The translations under genes and the position numbers were made by a program. Positions 49,797-61,001 of a stretch of DNA of 64,000 bases are shown piece after piece. Each line of letters begins with the position of its first letter. Position 1 is the stretch's first letter. The DNA is from Daucus carota subsp. sativus (taxonomy: Eukaryota > Streptophyta > Magnoliopsida > Apiales > Apiaceae), in the NCBI RefSeq assembly GCF_001625215.2, contig NC_030386.2:22972545-23036544 (forward strand). Reading direction: 5' to 3'. The notes under the pieces are model-generated. The model made no database searches, had not been told where the DNA came from, and worked only from the letters and a program-made list of their open reading frames with translations.

Positions 49797-50189
49797 CTAC
49801 GCTGCTAAAGCAACAACTGTCAATATGCTAACCGCCACCAATCCAACAGAGCCTCTGTATACAACGCCGTGCGAAACAGGTGCAGCGGCAGGAACGTCAG
49901 AGATAGACGGAGACTGCGCGGGAGAAACCACCACCCCTCCAGACGGAGATTTAGAGGGAGCGATCACGGAAGGCGGCGTCGGAGCCGGGGAGTGTTCAAC
50001 CGGAGATGGTGTCGGTGTCGGTGAGTGGGCGACGGGAGAGGGGGAAATGGGAGACGCAGAAGGAACATGCGCAGGAGGAGCGAGTGCGGGCTGAGGGGAA
50101 GGAGATCCAGCGGTTACGAGCGTAGAAACGAATAAAAATAAGAGTGTTTGTGTTAAAATCATCGTCGTCATGCTTGATCTCAACGCCAT
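49797..50189 (-). CDS. Classical arabinogalactan protein, 130 aa
   Basis: Small intronless gene for a GPI-anchored cell-surface proteoglycan backbone. Residues 1-27 are a signal peptide (LTQTLLFLFVSTLVTAGS). The mature part is rich in Pro, Ala, Ser and Thr with dispersed AP, SP and TP dipeptides (SPSPQPALAPPAHVPSASP, SPTPTPSPVEHSPAPTPP), the sites of prolyl hydroxylation and arabinogalactan attachment. The hydrophobic C-terminus (VGLVAVSILTVVALAA) is the GPI-addition signal. This order is diagnostic of classical AGPs. The opposite strand is also open only because of the biased composition. Confidence 0.92.
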   Translation of the reverse strand: MALRSSMTTMILTQTLLFLFVSTLVTAGSPSPQPALAPPAHVPSASPISPSPVAHSPTPTPSPVEHSPAPTPPSVIAPSKSPSGGVVVSPAQSPSISDVPAAAPVSHGVVYRGSVGLVAVSILTVVALAA

Positions 50190-50266
50190 TGCTTTTGTGT
50201 TGCGCGGTTGGTTAATGCGTTTTGAGTATAGTGTAAGTAGGCCTTGGTGGATGTACGTGATGTGTG

Positions 50267-50273
50267 TATATAT
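50267..50273 (-). promoter_or_regulatory. TATA box of the AGP gene
   Basis: On the minus strand atatata lies about 78 bp upstream of the AGP start codon, with an acgt-containing word (catcacgtac) just downstream. Confidence 0.4.
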
Positions 50274-50420
50274 TCAAGTTGGCGAAGATTGAGTAGGAGA
50301 AGGAAACTGAAAGATAGAACGTTCCTACGAAACAGGATTCAAGCGGCTATGCCTCCCGTGTCATGGGGATTCTCTTTTTTATTTCTGTTCTTTGATCAAG
50401 GGATTTCTTGTTACCATCTA

Positions 50421-50682
50421 CTCCCTCCGTCCCTTTTTACTTGTCCCTTTTAAAAAAATTAAGCATCTTAAGAAAATGTTAGGTGGATATCTTGTTTTCA
50501 TAGATATCCCTAATAAATGTAATGAATTAGATAGAGTTGTGTGTATATATATACTAGTCAAACATCGGAAGTTGTTACATTTTGAAAAAACATACAAAAA
50601 GTTGCTTTGAAAAGAGAAGTGGACAAGTAATTTGGGACAAAAAAAATTTTCAAAAGGGACATGTAAAAGAGGACGGAGGGAG
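50421..50682. mobile_element. Stowaway-like MITE, 262 bp, TA target
   Basis: Ends CTCCCTCCGTCCC and, read inward from the right, CTCCCTCCGTCCT are inverted repeats flanked by TA on both sides. The inner sequences (tttttacttgtcccttttaa / ttacatgtcccttttgaaa) extend the symmetry. It lies just upstream of the AGP gene. Confidence 0.82.
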
Positions 50683-50742
50683 TATACGCTTCTTTCCTTT
50701 TTGCTATATTTGTTCCTTTTTATTTTTCGACGAAACTACTAA

Positions 50743-51137
50743 GAGCATCTCCAACCATCTAAAACCATTGGCTAAAAAGTGATTTGACATACCTAAAATA
50801 AAAAAATTTAGCCAACAGCTCCAAAAACGTAACTCCAACCATGCTCAGTTGTTGTCTATAAATTTAGCCAACCTCCTATGGATGGCTAAATTTGTCGAAC
50901 CTCTACAGGTCTGTAAGAAAATCTGTAGGAAGATTGTACATCATTTATTACCATATTGAACTGATATATTATATTTTAACAATTTGAAATATTAATAACA
51001 TACTATTTTTAAATTATAGCCAACCAATATAGCCAATATCATTGAAGCAAAATGTCTTACAGGTTCAGTAAATTTTACATAATGTCTTACAGGTCCAATT
51101 TAGCCAACAATTATAGCCAACGCCGTTGGAGATGCTC
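50743..51137 (+). mobile_element. Tourist-like MITE, copy B, TAA target duplication
   Basis: 395 bp with terminal inverted repeats GAGCATCTCCAAC / GTTGGAGATGCTC. Flanked by TAA at 50740-50742 and 51138-51140. The 3-bp TAA/TTA duplication marks PIF/Harbinger-type (Tourist) elements. The interior is non-coding and shared with four other copies in the window. Confidence 0.88.
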
Positions 51138-51437
51138 TAAAAAGGTTATTGCGTGAAAAACAAAACAGCTTTGACGCGCTTTTCCTATCAGAGGATTTCA
51201 AAGTTTTAAGTATGCTTTTTTTTTATCATAATATATTCACTTTAATATCTTTTAGACTTAATTACTAAAAAAACTATACAACTATCATGTTTTTTTTCAA
51301 TTTAACCATAATAGTATATTTATTGCGGGATAATGCAAGTAATTTTAAAAAATTATTTTTAGAAAACCCAATCTCACTAATCCATAATCATGGTTAAGTT
51401 AAAATTGAGATGTATGACACATATATTGTCTAAGTTA

Positions 51438-51832
51438 GAGCATCTCCAACCATCTAAAACCCTTGGCTAAAAAGTGAGGTGGCATACTTAAAATAAAAAA
51501 ATTTAGCCAACAGCTCCAAAAACCCAACTCCAACCATGCTCAGCTGTTGTCTATAAATTTAGCCAACCTCCTATGGATGACTAAATTTGTCGAACCTCTA
51601 CTGGTCTGTAAGAAAATCTGTAGGATGATTGTACATCATTTATTACCATATTGAACTAATATATTCTATTTTAACAATTTAAAATATTAATAACATACTA
51701 TTTTTAAATTATAGCCAACCAATATAGCCAGTACCATTGAAGCAAAATGTCTTACAGGTTCAGCAGATTTTACATAATGTCTTACAAGTCCAATTTAGCC
51801 AACGATTATAGCCAACACCGTTGGAGATGCTC
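51438..51832 (+). mobile_element. Tourist-like MITE, copy C, TTA target duplication, nested
   Basis: Nearly identical to copy B, same length. Flanked by TTA at 51435-51437 and 51833-51835. It is inserted in the left arm of the second foldback element, which dates it as younger than that element. Confidence 0.88.
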
Positions 51833-52106
51833 TTATAAATTAATTAGTATATGAATTTTATTACTTTTTTTACTATCGAGTTAAAAGGTTAAAATCTTAA
51901 TTCATATTTTACACAAATATTGAGCGAATTATAATTTATGTTTGAAGGCAGAGGACAATGTTAGCATGATTTTTATGAAACACCCATAGCCTACTGGCTA
52001 CATGTGTATGATTGTATTGATAATTTTCCATGTGATTTATGATATTTGTATCGAATTTATAAATTATATTATGACGAACCTTGATAATTCAAATAAAAAT
52101 TGACCA

Positions 52107-52380
52107 CAAGGGTTGGTTCAACTGTTTAAAGAGGGGACTTGTATCCTTTTGGTCACAGGTTCGACTTCCGAAGAGAGCAGAATTTGTGATTATGCCTCTT
52201 GGACCAGAGCCTGTCACTTAAGTGCAGTTTGCAGGCTATTATGTGAACTCGTGGGTTTACCCAATGCGCCCTACGGGAAAAAAATTATGCCTCTTGGACC
52301 AGAGCCTGTCACTTAAGTGCAGTTTGCAGGCTATTATGTGAACTCGTGGGTTTACCCAGTGCGCCCTACGGAAAAAAAAA
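52107..52380 (+). mobile_element. tRNA-derived SINE with duplicated 93-bp 3' module
   Basis: Starts caagggttggttcaactg, an A-box-like word, with cacaggttcgacttccg as the B box about 50 bp on, and ends in an A-run. The body after the tRNA head (attatgcctcttggaccaga ... gcgccctacggg, then As) occurs twice in tandem, starting at 52191 and 52284, with only a few differences. Target duplication is unclear. Confidence 0.68.
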
Positions 52381-52618
52381 CTGATTGTTTTGTGTGTGTA
52401 CAATGAATTATGTAAATATTTAAAATAAAATTATAAAAAAATAATATTTTAGTAATGTTGTGTATGACATCCATTTAACCATGGTTAGAAATATTATCAA
52501 ATTGGGTTCTCTCAAATACGTTTTCTATTAGTTAGTTGCATTTTTCTGCAACAAAATTAGATTTATGATTAAAATGAAAAAATCACAATAGTTTAATAGT
52601 TTTTTCGGTAATTAAGTC

Positions 52619-54333
52619 TATATTTTACACGAGTGTTATACTGAAAAGAACGGCTTATTTCATATATAAAAGTCTTTCGTCTAATTAGAGGACATGCAGA
52701 AATATTTAAAGAAAATTTAGATTAAAAATTTTGATATTTGAGAAAACTCAACAAAAAATATAAAATTGTGAAAAAAATGAAAAAAGTAAAGTCTGCCGTG
52801 TAATCAGATGTCATGCATGATACAATTCTAATCTTCTTTGATTTATGTGTCAACTGGACTTGTGTTTGGTTTATTAGGATTGATCGATATCCTTATTCAG
52901 CATGATACAATTCTAATATTTCTTTATCTAAATCACATATCTTTTAGTTTGAAGCTTTCTATGACTCAATTAATTGATTGCAATAATTTAGTTAACTAAT
53001 TAATTCTGAAATTGTCTAATTACATACATTAATTATTGATTGACATAATTTTAGAGTAATATTAATTGGGGAAGTTACATATTTTGAAATAGAGTACTAT
53101 TATATTTCCGTCTTTGTGCCATAATTGGTGGCTCTTGTATCCGTAAAAAGAAGGATCATTTATGATGACTTGTTGCCATTTTATGATGGATTTTTGGACC
53201 TTTCATGGTTAATGAATTAATTGGTGTATACCAAATTTATTGTGTCTTAATAAGGTATATTATAGCGTCATTAATGGTTGGTTGATTGATTGGTGTATAC
53301 CAAACTTGTATTGTATTAATAACAAGAAGCAGGCATAATCGTGATATATTTGTTTGATAAGATTTTGTCTTATATTTGATCAGATATATCTTAACTATGT
53401 TTTCAATATTCAAACTTTATTTTTATTTTAAAAATTTGTTAGTATATATGTCAGTTACTTTCATATGGGGTTTTTATTATGTATCTAACCAAAGAGATCT
53501 CTTATCTCTTTGGTGTAGATTTCTTTAATTTGTTTAATATTAGTTCTGATTTACTCTTTTATTAAATAAAAACTTATATTATATTCTTATATTTTTCTTT
53601 AATTATGGGTTTTTTAAACCTTTTCATCTGTCTTATTAATTAGTTTTATTATTTTATTGTCGGTATGTACTTATTATGTTCTTGTGTATTGTATTTTTTC
53701 AGGGCAGGAGAGTGGAGGAAATAATGATACATACTCCGGATCATCTATTTTTAGTCTGTTTTATAATGGATGTAATTTTGTAGGGCACTCTTTTTCCCCC
53801 TGAGTTTTTTCTCACAGGGTTTTACTCTTGAGGGGTTTTAACGCGATCCTTTTTTGTCGGTTATCTCTTCTGACTTGAAAGGCAATGTTATCTAATCATC
53901 CGGAGTATGTACATACTTTCGGTTAGATGATATACTTTCTTGAACGAAGAAACTCAGTACATCCGGATTTGTAACTTTAGATCTTGCTTATACAACCGTT
54001 TTTTGTGACAAAAAAAAAAAATTGTCATGCATATATGGTTCCCCGAATTTGGTTTAAAAGATATAAGATCCGCAAAAAGGAAGAATAGAAAGAGCGGGAG
54101 AAAAAAACTCCAAATACAAAAGAAAGAGCGAGAGAAATTACTATAAGTGCAAATTGCATAATTAATTTCGACAAGTTAAATAAATTTATGTGCAGATACA
54201 TACATTTTGTAAAAGTTTAATTAGTTCTTTTTAGATGGGCTCTGCGAGTTGTGGAGTTGGGGTGAACTTGAGCATGGTATACTAAAATCTAGTTTTTCAG
54301 AGTAACCTTTAGGTACAAAAACAGAAAGGAACT
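52619..54333. other. Intergenic with retroelement 3' relic
   Basis: 52815-52920 and 53215-53325 each hold diverged tandem words (catgatacaattctaat; ttggtgtataccaaa). About 53760-54022 looks like the 3' UTR of a retroelement: cactctttttccccctgagt, cagggttttactcttgaggg, ending in a 13-A run at 54010-54022. No coding region remains. Confidence 0.45.
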
Positions 54334-54397
54334 TCAGGTGTTGGAACGACCATACATGTTCTTGTATTGGTATTTAGGAACCCCCTCGATTATACGA

Positions 54398-54565
54398 GTG
54401 AAACAAACAAGACGAGGATGGAAGGACTTTCCATCCTCGAACCACCAAGAGCCTCTCCTCAAACCCGGAACTAGACGCGGGTGGAAGGACTCGAACCAAC
54501 CGAGACCCTCTCCTAAAATTCGGAACAAGAAAAGATGGAAGGACTCGAACCAACCGAGACCCAAT
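54398..54565. repeat. Minisatellite, about 60-bp unit, under three copies
   Basis: The unit gatggaaggactcgaaccaa followed by ccgagaccctctcctaaaattcggaacaag repeats, with the first copy diverged and the last cut short. It is open in several frames, giving for example RGWKDSNQPRPSPKIRNKKR, but there is no start context or homology to call it a gene. Confidence 0.6.
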
Positions 54566-54675
54566 ACAGCCCTGCTGCAAAGCTCCTGTGTAGTCTATGT
54601 ACAAGAAGAGTTGTACCTGATCCATAAAACCCTACTAGATGACAAGTCCTTATTGTCCTTTGCATATTACATATA

Positions 54676-55012
54676 GGCCATGTTTGGAGATTAGCGGTTA
54701 GCTGTTAGCGGATTGAATTTGACGTTTTGACTAACTGATTAAAATAGATGTTTTGACTAGCGGATCGGATTAGCGGTTTCGTGTAAAACTGTTTGGTAAA
54801 TAACTGTTTCATTAGCTTTTTATGACACATACCGAAACGGCTAATCCAAAAAACTCCTCAAAGTAGTTTTTTGAAAATTAGCTTTTTAGCCCAAACCTAT
54901 ATTTCAATCCGCTAACTATCAAACACTATTATTAGCGGATTGAAATGGTCAAACCTCTAACTCACCCCAAACTTCTAATTTTTTCCCAAACCGCTAACTT
55001 CCAAACACGGCC
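54676..55012. mobile_element. 337-bp MITE, GGCCNTGTTTGG ends
   Basis: Terminal inverted repeats ggccatgtttggagattagc and, read inward, ggccgtgtttggaagttagc. Internal copies of the word attagcggattgaa occur in both orientations. Flanks share only ATA, so PIF/Harbinger-like or hAT-like origin is undecided. It lies about 390 bp downstream of the RIBA1 stop codon. Confidence 0.75.
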
Positions 55013-55402
55013 ATACTAAATACTATAGTCTAACACCATAATTGACATGCGAACTCGCAACTTCTTCATTGAGAACAAAATATAAGATAAGGATTACATT
55101 TCATCTTGTAGAAGAGATCTCAACATGCAAAACAAAAGCTCCGGAAAGAAGATAAATCTGGTTGCTTTTCATTAGGCGAATCATTTACATGGTTAACTCG
55201 ACAAATCGTAATGGCCGGAATCTGTTTATTAGTTTTTCAATGGACGAAAAACAATGACAAATAAAAGAAATACAAAATTCCGTACTTTCAGTTTCTTTTT
55301 ACCACCTTGATCTCAGCTTCAACTGTAGAAAAAACAAAGTAATTGTGTTTTATTCGATGAATTGCATGCATATCACTTTTCTCTGAAACAAGATGAACAT
55401 AA

Positions 55403-58400
55403 TCATGGCACAGATGTCACTGTGGATGGCTCTTCAGTGCTTACATGACCATTCTCACTAGCAGCACTGCTGTTTCCATTGAGTCCTAGATCATAGTAAA
55501 CATGACCCATTTTCGCACGCTTTGTTTCAAGATATCTCTTATTCTCCTTTGTAATTAGGGTCACAAGGGGAACTCTTCCTGCAACTGCCAAACCGTATCC
55601 CTTGAGACCGACATATTTTGCAGGATTATTTGTCATCAGCTTCATAGTTCGAACCCCAAGATCTCTTAAAATCTGCAACACGTTAGTGGTATTTTAATAA
55701 ACTAAAAAACTTGCTCCAAAGACCCACATTTATTTTGCAGTATAGTGCATACATGTAGTCTGTTTGCATGAGTTGGTATATGCAAGTGTGGAATAATAAG
55801 AAAGTAGTGCTAAACCAATAACTAACAGTTATATGGGTATCACGCAAAGGCGACATCTGTGATAGTGGCTTTTATATAATGTACATTAATAGCGTTTTTA
55901 TAATCCTAATTCGGGTAAAGAAGGCCAGTACCAAGTGGAGTCATCCCACCATTTACAGGCACCCGAGGATCACACTATGATGTAGTTAAAAGTATGATGT
56001 CAACATGATAAATACGCATCTGGAGAGAACATGAAAGTATACTAATACTCCTATGTCACTGTGACCAAAGCAGTACAATCACACAGAAATTAAAAACAGT
56101 CTGGCATGGATGCAGACTTGCACAATAACCCAACCACAATGCTCAGATGATATACATTTCATTAGATGTGTTCTGATAGTTCAAGATGTTAAGCAATACC
56201 TGTGCACCAATACCATACTCTCTTGAATCAACAGGCAGTCCTAGCTCCTCGTTGGCTTCAACAGTGTCACGCCCATCATCTTGCAGATTATACGCACGAA
56301 GTTTGTGGCCCAACCCAATGCCCCGTCCTTCATGACCACGAAGGTATACCAATACACCTCTTCCCGCAGCTTCAATTTGTTGCATTGCCATTCCAAGCTG
56401 GGTACCACAATCACATCTTGCTGACCCAAATATATCTCCTGTAAGGCATTCCGAGTGTACCCTGACAAGAACATCTTCTCCATCCCCTATTTCACCCTGT
56501 TTACAGCAACGAAATGTAAGCATTGTAGATGATCTGGTAAAAATTAAATGCTCGTAATATCGGTCCACTTGTTTATGATGATCTATGCTGTGACCATGCA
56601 GCTCAACTGTTTACAGATATATCTATTACTAAAAGAAGGTTTAGACTTCAGAAACTATATGTTCATTGTGCTACAAGGAAGGAAGAAACATAGAGAAATA
56701 TGAAGCAAAACAAGAGAGTCGAAAAGGATGACCGCTAGATGGTTCCTAAGTTGATTGTAATTAATCAATAGTTACCCTTGAGATCTAAGATAATCCAAAA
56801 CTGATATTGTGAACAAGAAAATTACACAAATTCTTTAAAATTGCTCACCTTGACCATAGCAATATGCTCAATGCCATCTATGATTGATCTGTAACAGTAA
56901 GAAGTAAATGGTCCCCAAGTTGTAGGTATTCTTGCAGCAGAAGAACGCTCTACTAATTGATCCCTCTTTCTCCTATATCTGTAATTTATATTCAATGTTT
57001 GAATTTTGTTCATGTAAAATTCTTACACTATTTATAACATTAGTTAATAGGTTTGAAATATAAAAAGATATAATCACATAAATTTGTCAGTGACAATGAG
57101 AGAAAGGAAGATGAGGAAACCAAAGGCGCTTTACAGGAACTAATGATTTGTTGTGCTTCATATTTGCCATCCATAAACACTATTACACTAGATAAAGTAT
57201 AATTGATAAAACTACTCCCGATATTTCTGTTTTACCACCACCTCCAACTATACTGGACAAATATGTAGTATCACTTCGTCTAAACAACCAACAACCAGCA
57301 ACCTGTTGCTTGCTCATCACCAAATATAATGACCCCTTGTTAATTGCTAACCAGAAGATGGACCTACCTATTGATTGCTGGTCACAACAGTGACGTCCCT
57401 AATTTGTTTCCGCTATAAATAACAGTTATAACCGAGGAAATCAATACACTTAGAATATCATGCCTAGCATCAAAATCTTACTAAGTAAATGATTTCAAAT
57501 CACAGCTGTGCAGTTAAACACGAATGTCACAAAGCGATAATTTGCGTACCTGATCAAATCAGCAATGGACACAATCTTCAAGTTCTCCCTTTTTGCAAAT
57601 TCCCGAAGTTTTGGCAGTCTAGCCATGGAACCATCATCATCCACAATCTCACATAGAACAGAAACAGGTTCGAACCCAGCTAGCACGGTAAGATCTACAG
57701 AAGCTTCTGTATGACCTGCTCTTTTTAGAACACCACCAACCCTATATTTCAAAGGAAATATATGGCCCGGACGATTGAAATCTTGAGGTGTTGAATCCTT
57801 ATTTGCAAGAGCTAGTATTGTTGTCGCCCTATCACGAGCGGACACCCCTGTAGTTGTACCATGTTTCGCATCCTACACATGAATATTTATGTAACAAATA
57901 TTAAATTTAGTTGCAAAATGTAACATTGAGCTGTTTTTATGCTACATTAGGACAATCAAGAAACATATCAGAATTGTAGAAGAGACAAAGAGCAGTCACA
58001 TTGTATATATGACTATGCAGAAGTCGGGAAAATTATGGCATAAAGCTTCATTGGTGTTACTAAAACGAAGATTAATGGTAACATACCACAGTCACTGTGA
58101 ATGCAGTAGACAATATCTCCTCATTGTCTTTGTGAGATACCATGAGAGGAATCTGCAATCTCTCCAAGTCTTCCTCCTTCATACTCACACAAATAATTCC
58201 AGTGCCATGCTTCACAATGAAAGCCATAGATTCTGGAGTAGCCTTTGATGCTGCCATTATTAAATCTCCTTCATTTTCTCGGTCTTCATCATCGACAACC
58301 ACTACCATCTGCAATGTTGATTAAAAAAACACATCAACCATGAACCGCTTTCAAAGTTTCACAACATGATTACTAAAACGATATGACAACCAACCTTTCC

Positions 58401-59550
58401 TTGACGAATATCTTCGATGGCTTCCTGGATGGAGGAGAAACCAGCCGTGGGCTGGTCCAGATCAAATTCATCTCCATCAACAGAAAAGTCACTAGGTATG
58501 GGAATGGTTTCAGCTGCAAGTGTCCCCAGAGCTATTGAATCGGGCTGCATCTCAATCCCAGCAGGAAGAGCATTGAGGAGGAAACCTTTCCTGCCATTTT
58601 GATGGGACAAGAAACCACCTTCTCCAGGTAATAAAGTAGATTTCACTTTTCCATCAACCATGACCATCCCGATAGACGCCTCTGATACTCGTCCATTTTT
58701 GGGAAATACTTTTACACGATGCAGTCCATTCAATATAGTGGACCTGTCCAATGTCCTAGATCAATAACAAAACATCAGAACATCAAAAGACAATGCAGAG
58801 TATTATATAGTTGCATGTTCAAGCTCAAGCTCATTGAAGACCCTTACTCTCCGCTTCTTTGGAAAGACAAAATTTGCTATGTTTTCTGAGTAAATATCTA
58901 AATATACATAACATTGATTTTTCCCCTTCATTCCATATTTCCATTTGTATCACACTGATTAACGGATAGAAGCTAATCCCAACCAACTTAAATTTCTTCA
59001 CAAACCTCATCAGACAAAATCTAAACTCTCTCAACCTAGTCCTTCTTTCCTCCTAAATTTCTCTAACACATTTCATTTTTTCCACAATTATTCATTTCTT
59101 CTATTTTAGCCGAACAGAGCATTGCTCCTGCTAATTAATAAATTAAATGCAAGACTATTGCCCTAAAGATTCCAATTACTGTATCAGCTGCAAAAGAATC
59201 AGGCCAGGAAAAAATTATCCTTCCTATACACTCAACTTCATTTCTAATGCTTTTATTACAAAATGGAATCAATTAACATCTCCAACAAAGTTACAAACTG
59301 CCCATGTTTACAAGTACAAACACAGAAAAATACTTAACCAAAATACCCAAACCAAAAAAAAAGTCAGCAAAACAAAAAAAAGTCAGAACAACAAGGGCCA
59401 GACCAAAAGATTCAGAATATGTCATTACAGAACAGAGAACAACAAAAGACAGAGGTTTTACAAACATACAATTAAAAAAACCGATATAGAATGAAACAAA
59501 ACTTACTGTGATTTGGACAGAATAGTTGAAGACATGGTGATAGAAGCCAT
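55403..59550 (-). CDS. RIBA1: Bifunctional riboflavin biosynthesis protein RIBA1, chloroplast, 548 aa
   Basis: Catalyses the two entry reactions of riboflavin synthesis in plastids: GTP cyclohydrolase II and 3,4-dihydroxy-2-butanone-4-phosphate synthase (DHBPS). Exons: 59507-59550, 58395-58755, 58087-58308, 57550-57872, 56849-56978, 56200-56496, 55403-55672; total 1647 bases in frame. Residues 1 to about 115 are transit peptide and linker. DHBPS follows with [10 protein letters not shown] (141-150), then [10 protein letters not shown] and [18 protein letters not shown]. The GCHII part has the zinc cysteines in [17 protein letters not shown] (C377, C388, C390), [20 protein letters not shown] and MTNNPAKY. 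Both active sites are intact, unlike the RIBA2/RIBA3 type in which one is degraded. Exon 1 is only 44 coding bases, followed by a 751-bp intron. Confidence 0.95.
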
Positions 59551-59650
59551 TGGGATGTTACAAAAGAAGATACTATAATGCTCAAATGTGTTGACCGAGA
59601 AAGAAGGTGCGGAATCTGAAGATATGTTTTCATTGGGGTTTGGGCTTTTC

Positions 59651-59659
59651 CTTTTATAG
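59651..59659 (-). promoter_or_regulatory. TATA box of RIBA1
   Basis: On the minus strand ctataaaag lies about 100 bp upstream of the RIBA1 start codon, a good match to the plant TATA consensus and spacing. Confidence 0.55.
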
Positions 59660-59880
59660 GCGTGTAAGAATGGAAAGAGATGCAAGTAGAATGAAGAATC
59701 AAAGAAACCGCTGATTTGATTTATTTTGGAATTAAATATTGTATACGTGCGGGTCTTTTTTATCTGGATCACCCACCAGTATTTCTGTATGATTCAGTTT
59801 ATACAACATCGTGGACATGTATGATTAACTTCTGTGATGTAGATGATGAGCTCAGGTCAGATTCAGATAATTTGTAGTAA

Positions 59881-60275
59881 GAGCATCTCCGACCATCTAA
59901 AATCCTTGTCTAAAAGGTGAGCAGGTTTACTTAAAATAAAAAAATTTAGCCAACAGCTCCAAAAACTCAACTCCAACCATGCTCACCTGTTGTCAATAAA
60001 TTTAGCCAACCTCTTATGGATGGCTAAATTTGTCGAACCTCTACAGGTCTGTAAGAAAATCTGTAGGAAGATTGTACATCATTTATTACCATATTGAACT
60101 GATATATTCTATTTTAACAATTTAAAATATTAATAACATACTATTTTTAAATTATAGCCAACCAATATAGCCAGTACCATTGAAGCAAAATGTCTTACAG
60201 GTTCAGCAAATTTTACATAATGTCTTACAGGTCTAATTTAGCCAACGATTATAGCCAACGCTGTTGGAGATGCTC
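59881..60275 (+). mobile_element. Tourist-like MITE, copy D, TAA target duplication
   Basis: 395 bp, almost identical to copies B and C, with ends GAGCATCTCC / GGAGATGCTC and TAA on both sides (59878-59880, 60276-60278). It lies about 330 bp upstream of the RIBA1 start codon, in its promoter region. Confidence 0.88.
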
Positions 60276-60758
60276 TAAGGTCTTAAGGCATAGCTTTTGA
60301 GTCAAGCATGTTTTACGTTATCTTAGTTTTCTAATTAATATGTTTCGTTTAAATAGAATTTATTTCAAAGGATAATCTCCGAAGAGACGGGAGGAGTATT
60401 ATTAAATGATATAAAGAGAAACGTTTAAGATATTTTGACCACATATTTAAAAATGTTGTTTTTAATATTTCTTTTCTAAATAAAAGTATTACTATAATAT
60501 TTTTATTTAAAAAAAAAATTTAAAAATATTTTTAATCATATAGTCAAATCACTTTAATATGCGTGTTCAAATAGTCAAAAGACAAATATATAAGAACAGA
60601 GGAAGTCAAGATTATCTGAAATATTACAATTTTAAAATCGATATATCAGTGCAATATGATAGTATATTTTAGTTAACTATTAGTAATTAATTAAAAATAT
60701 ATTATAAATTGGTTTGGGTTTGGATAAGAAAAATCTATATAAAATGGATCGATTACTT
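60276..60758. other. Intergenic; likely Stowaway relic
   Basis: 60380-60606 has facing gacgggaggagtatt and aacagaggaagtc words and an interior (ttttgaccacatatttaaaa ... catatagtcaaat) like the Stowaway copy at 61653. Terminal repeats are decayed. Confidence 0.4.
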
Positions 60759-60775
60759 CTACATGTATGTTTTGA

Positions 60776-61001
60776 GATTTTTTTTTTTTTTGAAAAAGAA
60801 GATTTCATTGAAATCAAACATCCGACATAAATGTCTTTGACACACCGGAGGAGATGATAAATCAATGAAACTCCTCAACATATGAGCAAGCCTGTTTGCA
60901 TGCTTCTTAACAAATTTCAAAGAAACCCATTCTCTACTGTTTAGGATATCACGATATTGTTCTATTAACACTCCTGCTTCCGGCTGATCTTGGATCCTCA
61001 T
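60776..61001 (-). pseudogene. LINE RNase H tail, third copy
   Basis: On the minus strand the frame reads LKFVKKHANRLAHMLRSFID, then LSSPPVCQRHLCRMFDFNEI, followed by an A-run (the T-run at about 60779-60794). It is the C-terminal end of the same L1-type polyprotein as at 13062 and 35560. The LARxP part is partly deleted, so it is degenerate and 5'-truncated. Confidence 0.7.

Larger units (their letters stand above)
51255..52618. mobile_element. Second foldback element, interrupted by a MITE and a SINE
   Basis: The left arm starts gacttaattactaaaaaaac at 51255 and the right arm ends ttttttcggtaattaagtc at 52618, the same ends as the intact element at 48629. Inner words of both arms (caatttaaccata, ctctcaaatacgttttctat, gcaacaaaattag) are shared too. 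Flanks TATCTTTTA and TATATTTTA match at 8 of 9. The element carries a Tourist MITE (51438-51832) and a SINE (about 52107-52380) and has diverged, so it is older. Confidence 0.78.

Noticed and set aside
49825-50094. Open frame opposite the AGP gene (plus strand, Gly/Glu-rich)
   Set aside because: It is the antisense of a Pro/Ser/Ala-rich coding region; the minus frame has a signal peptide and GPI signal, and this one has no motif.
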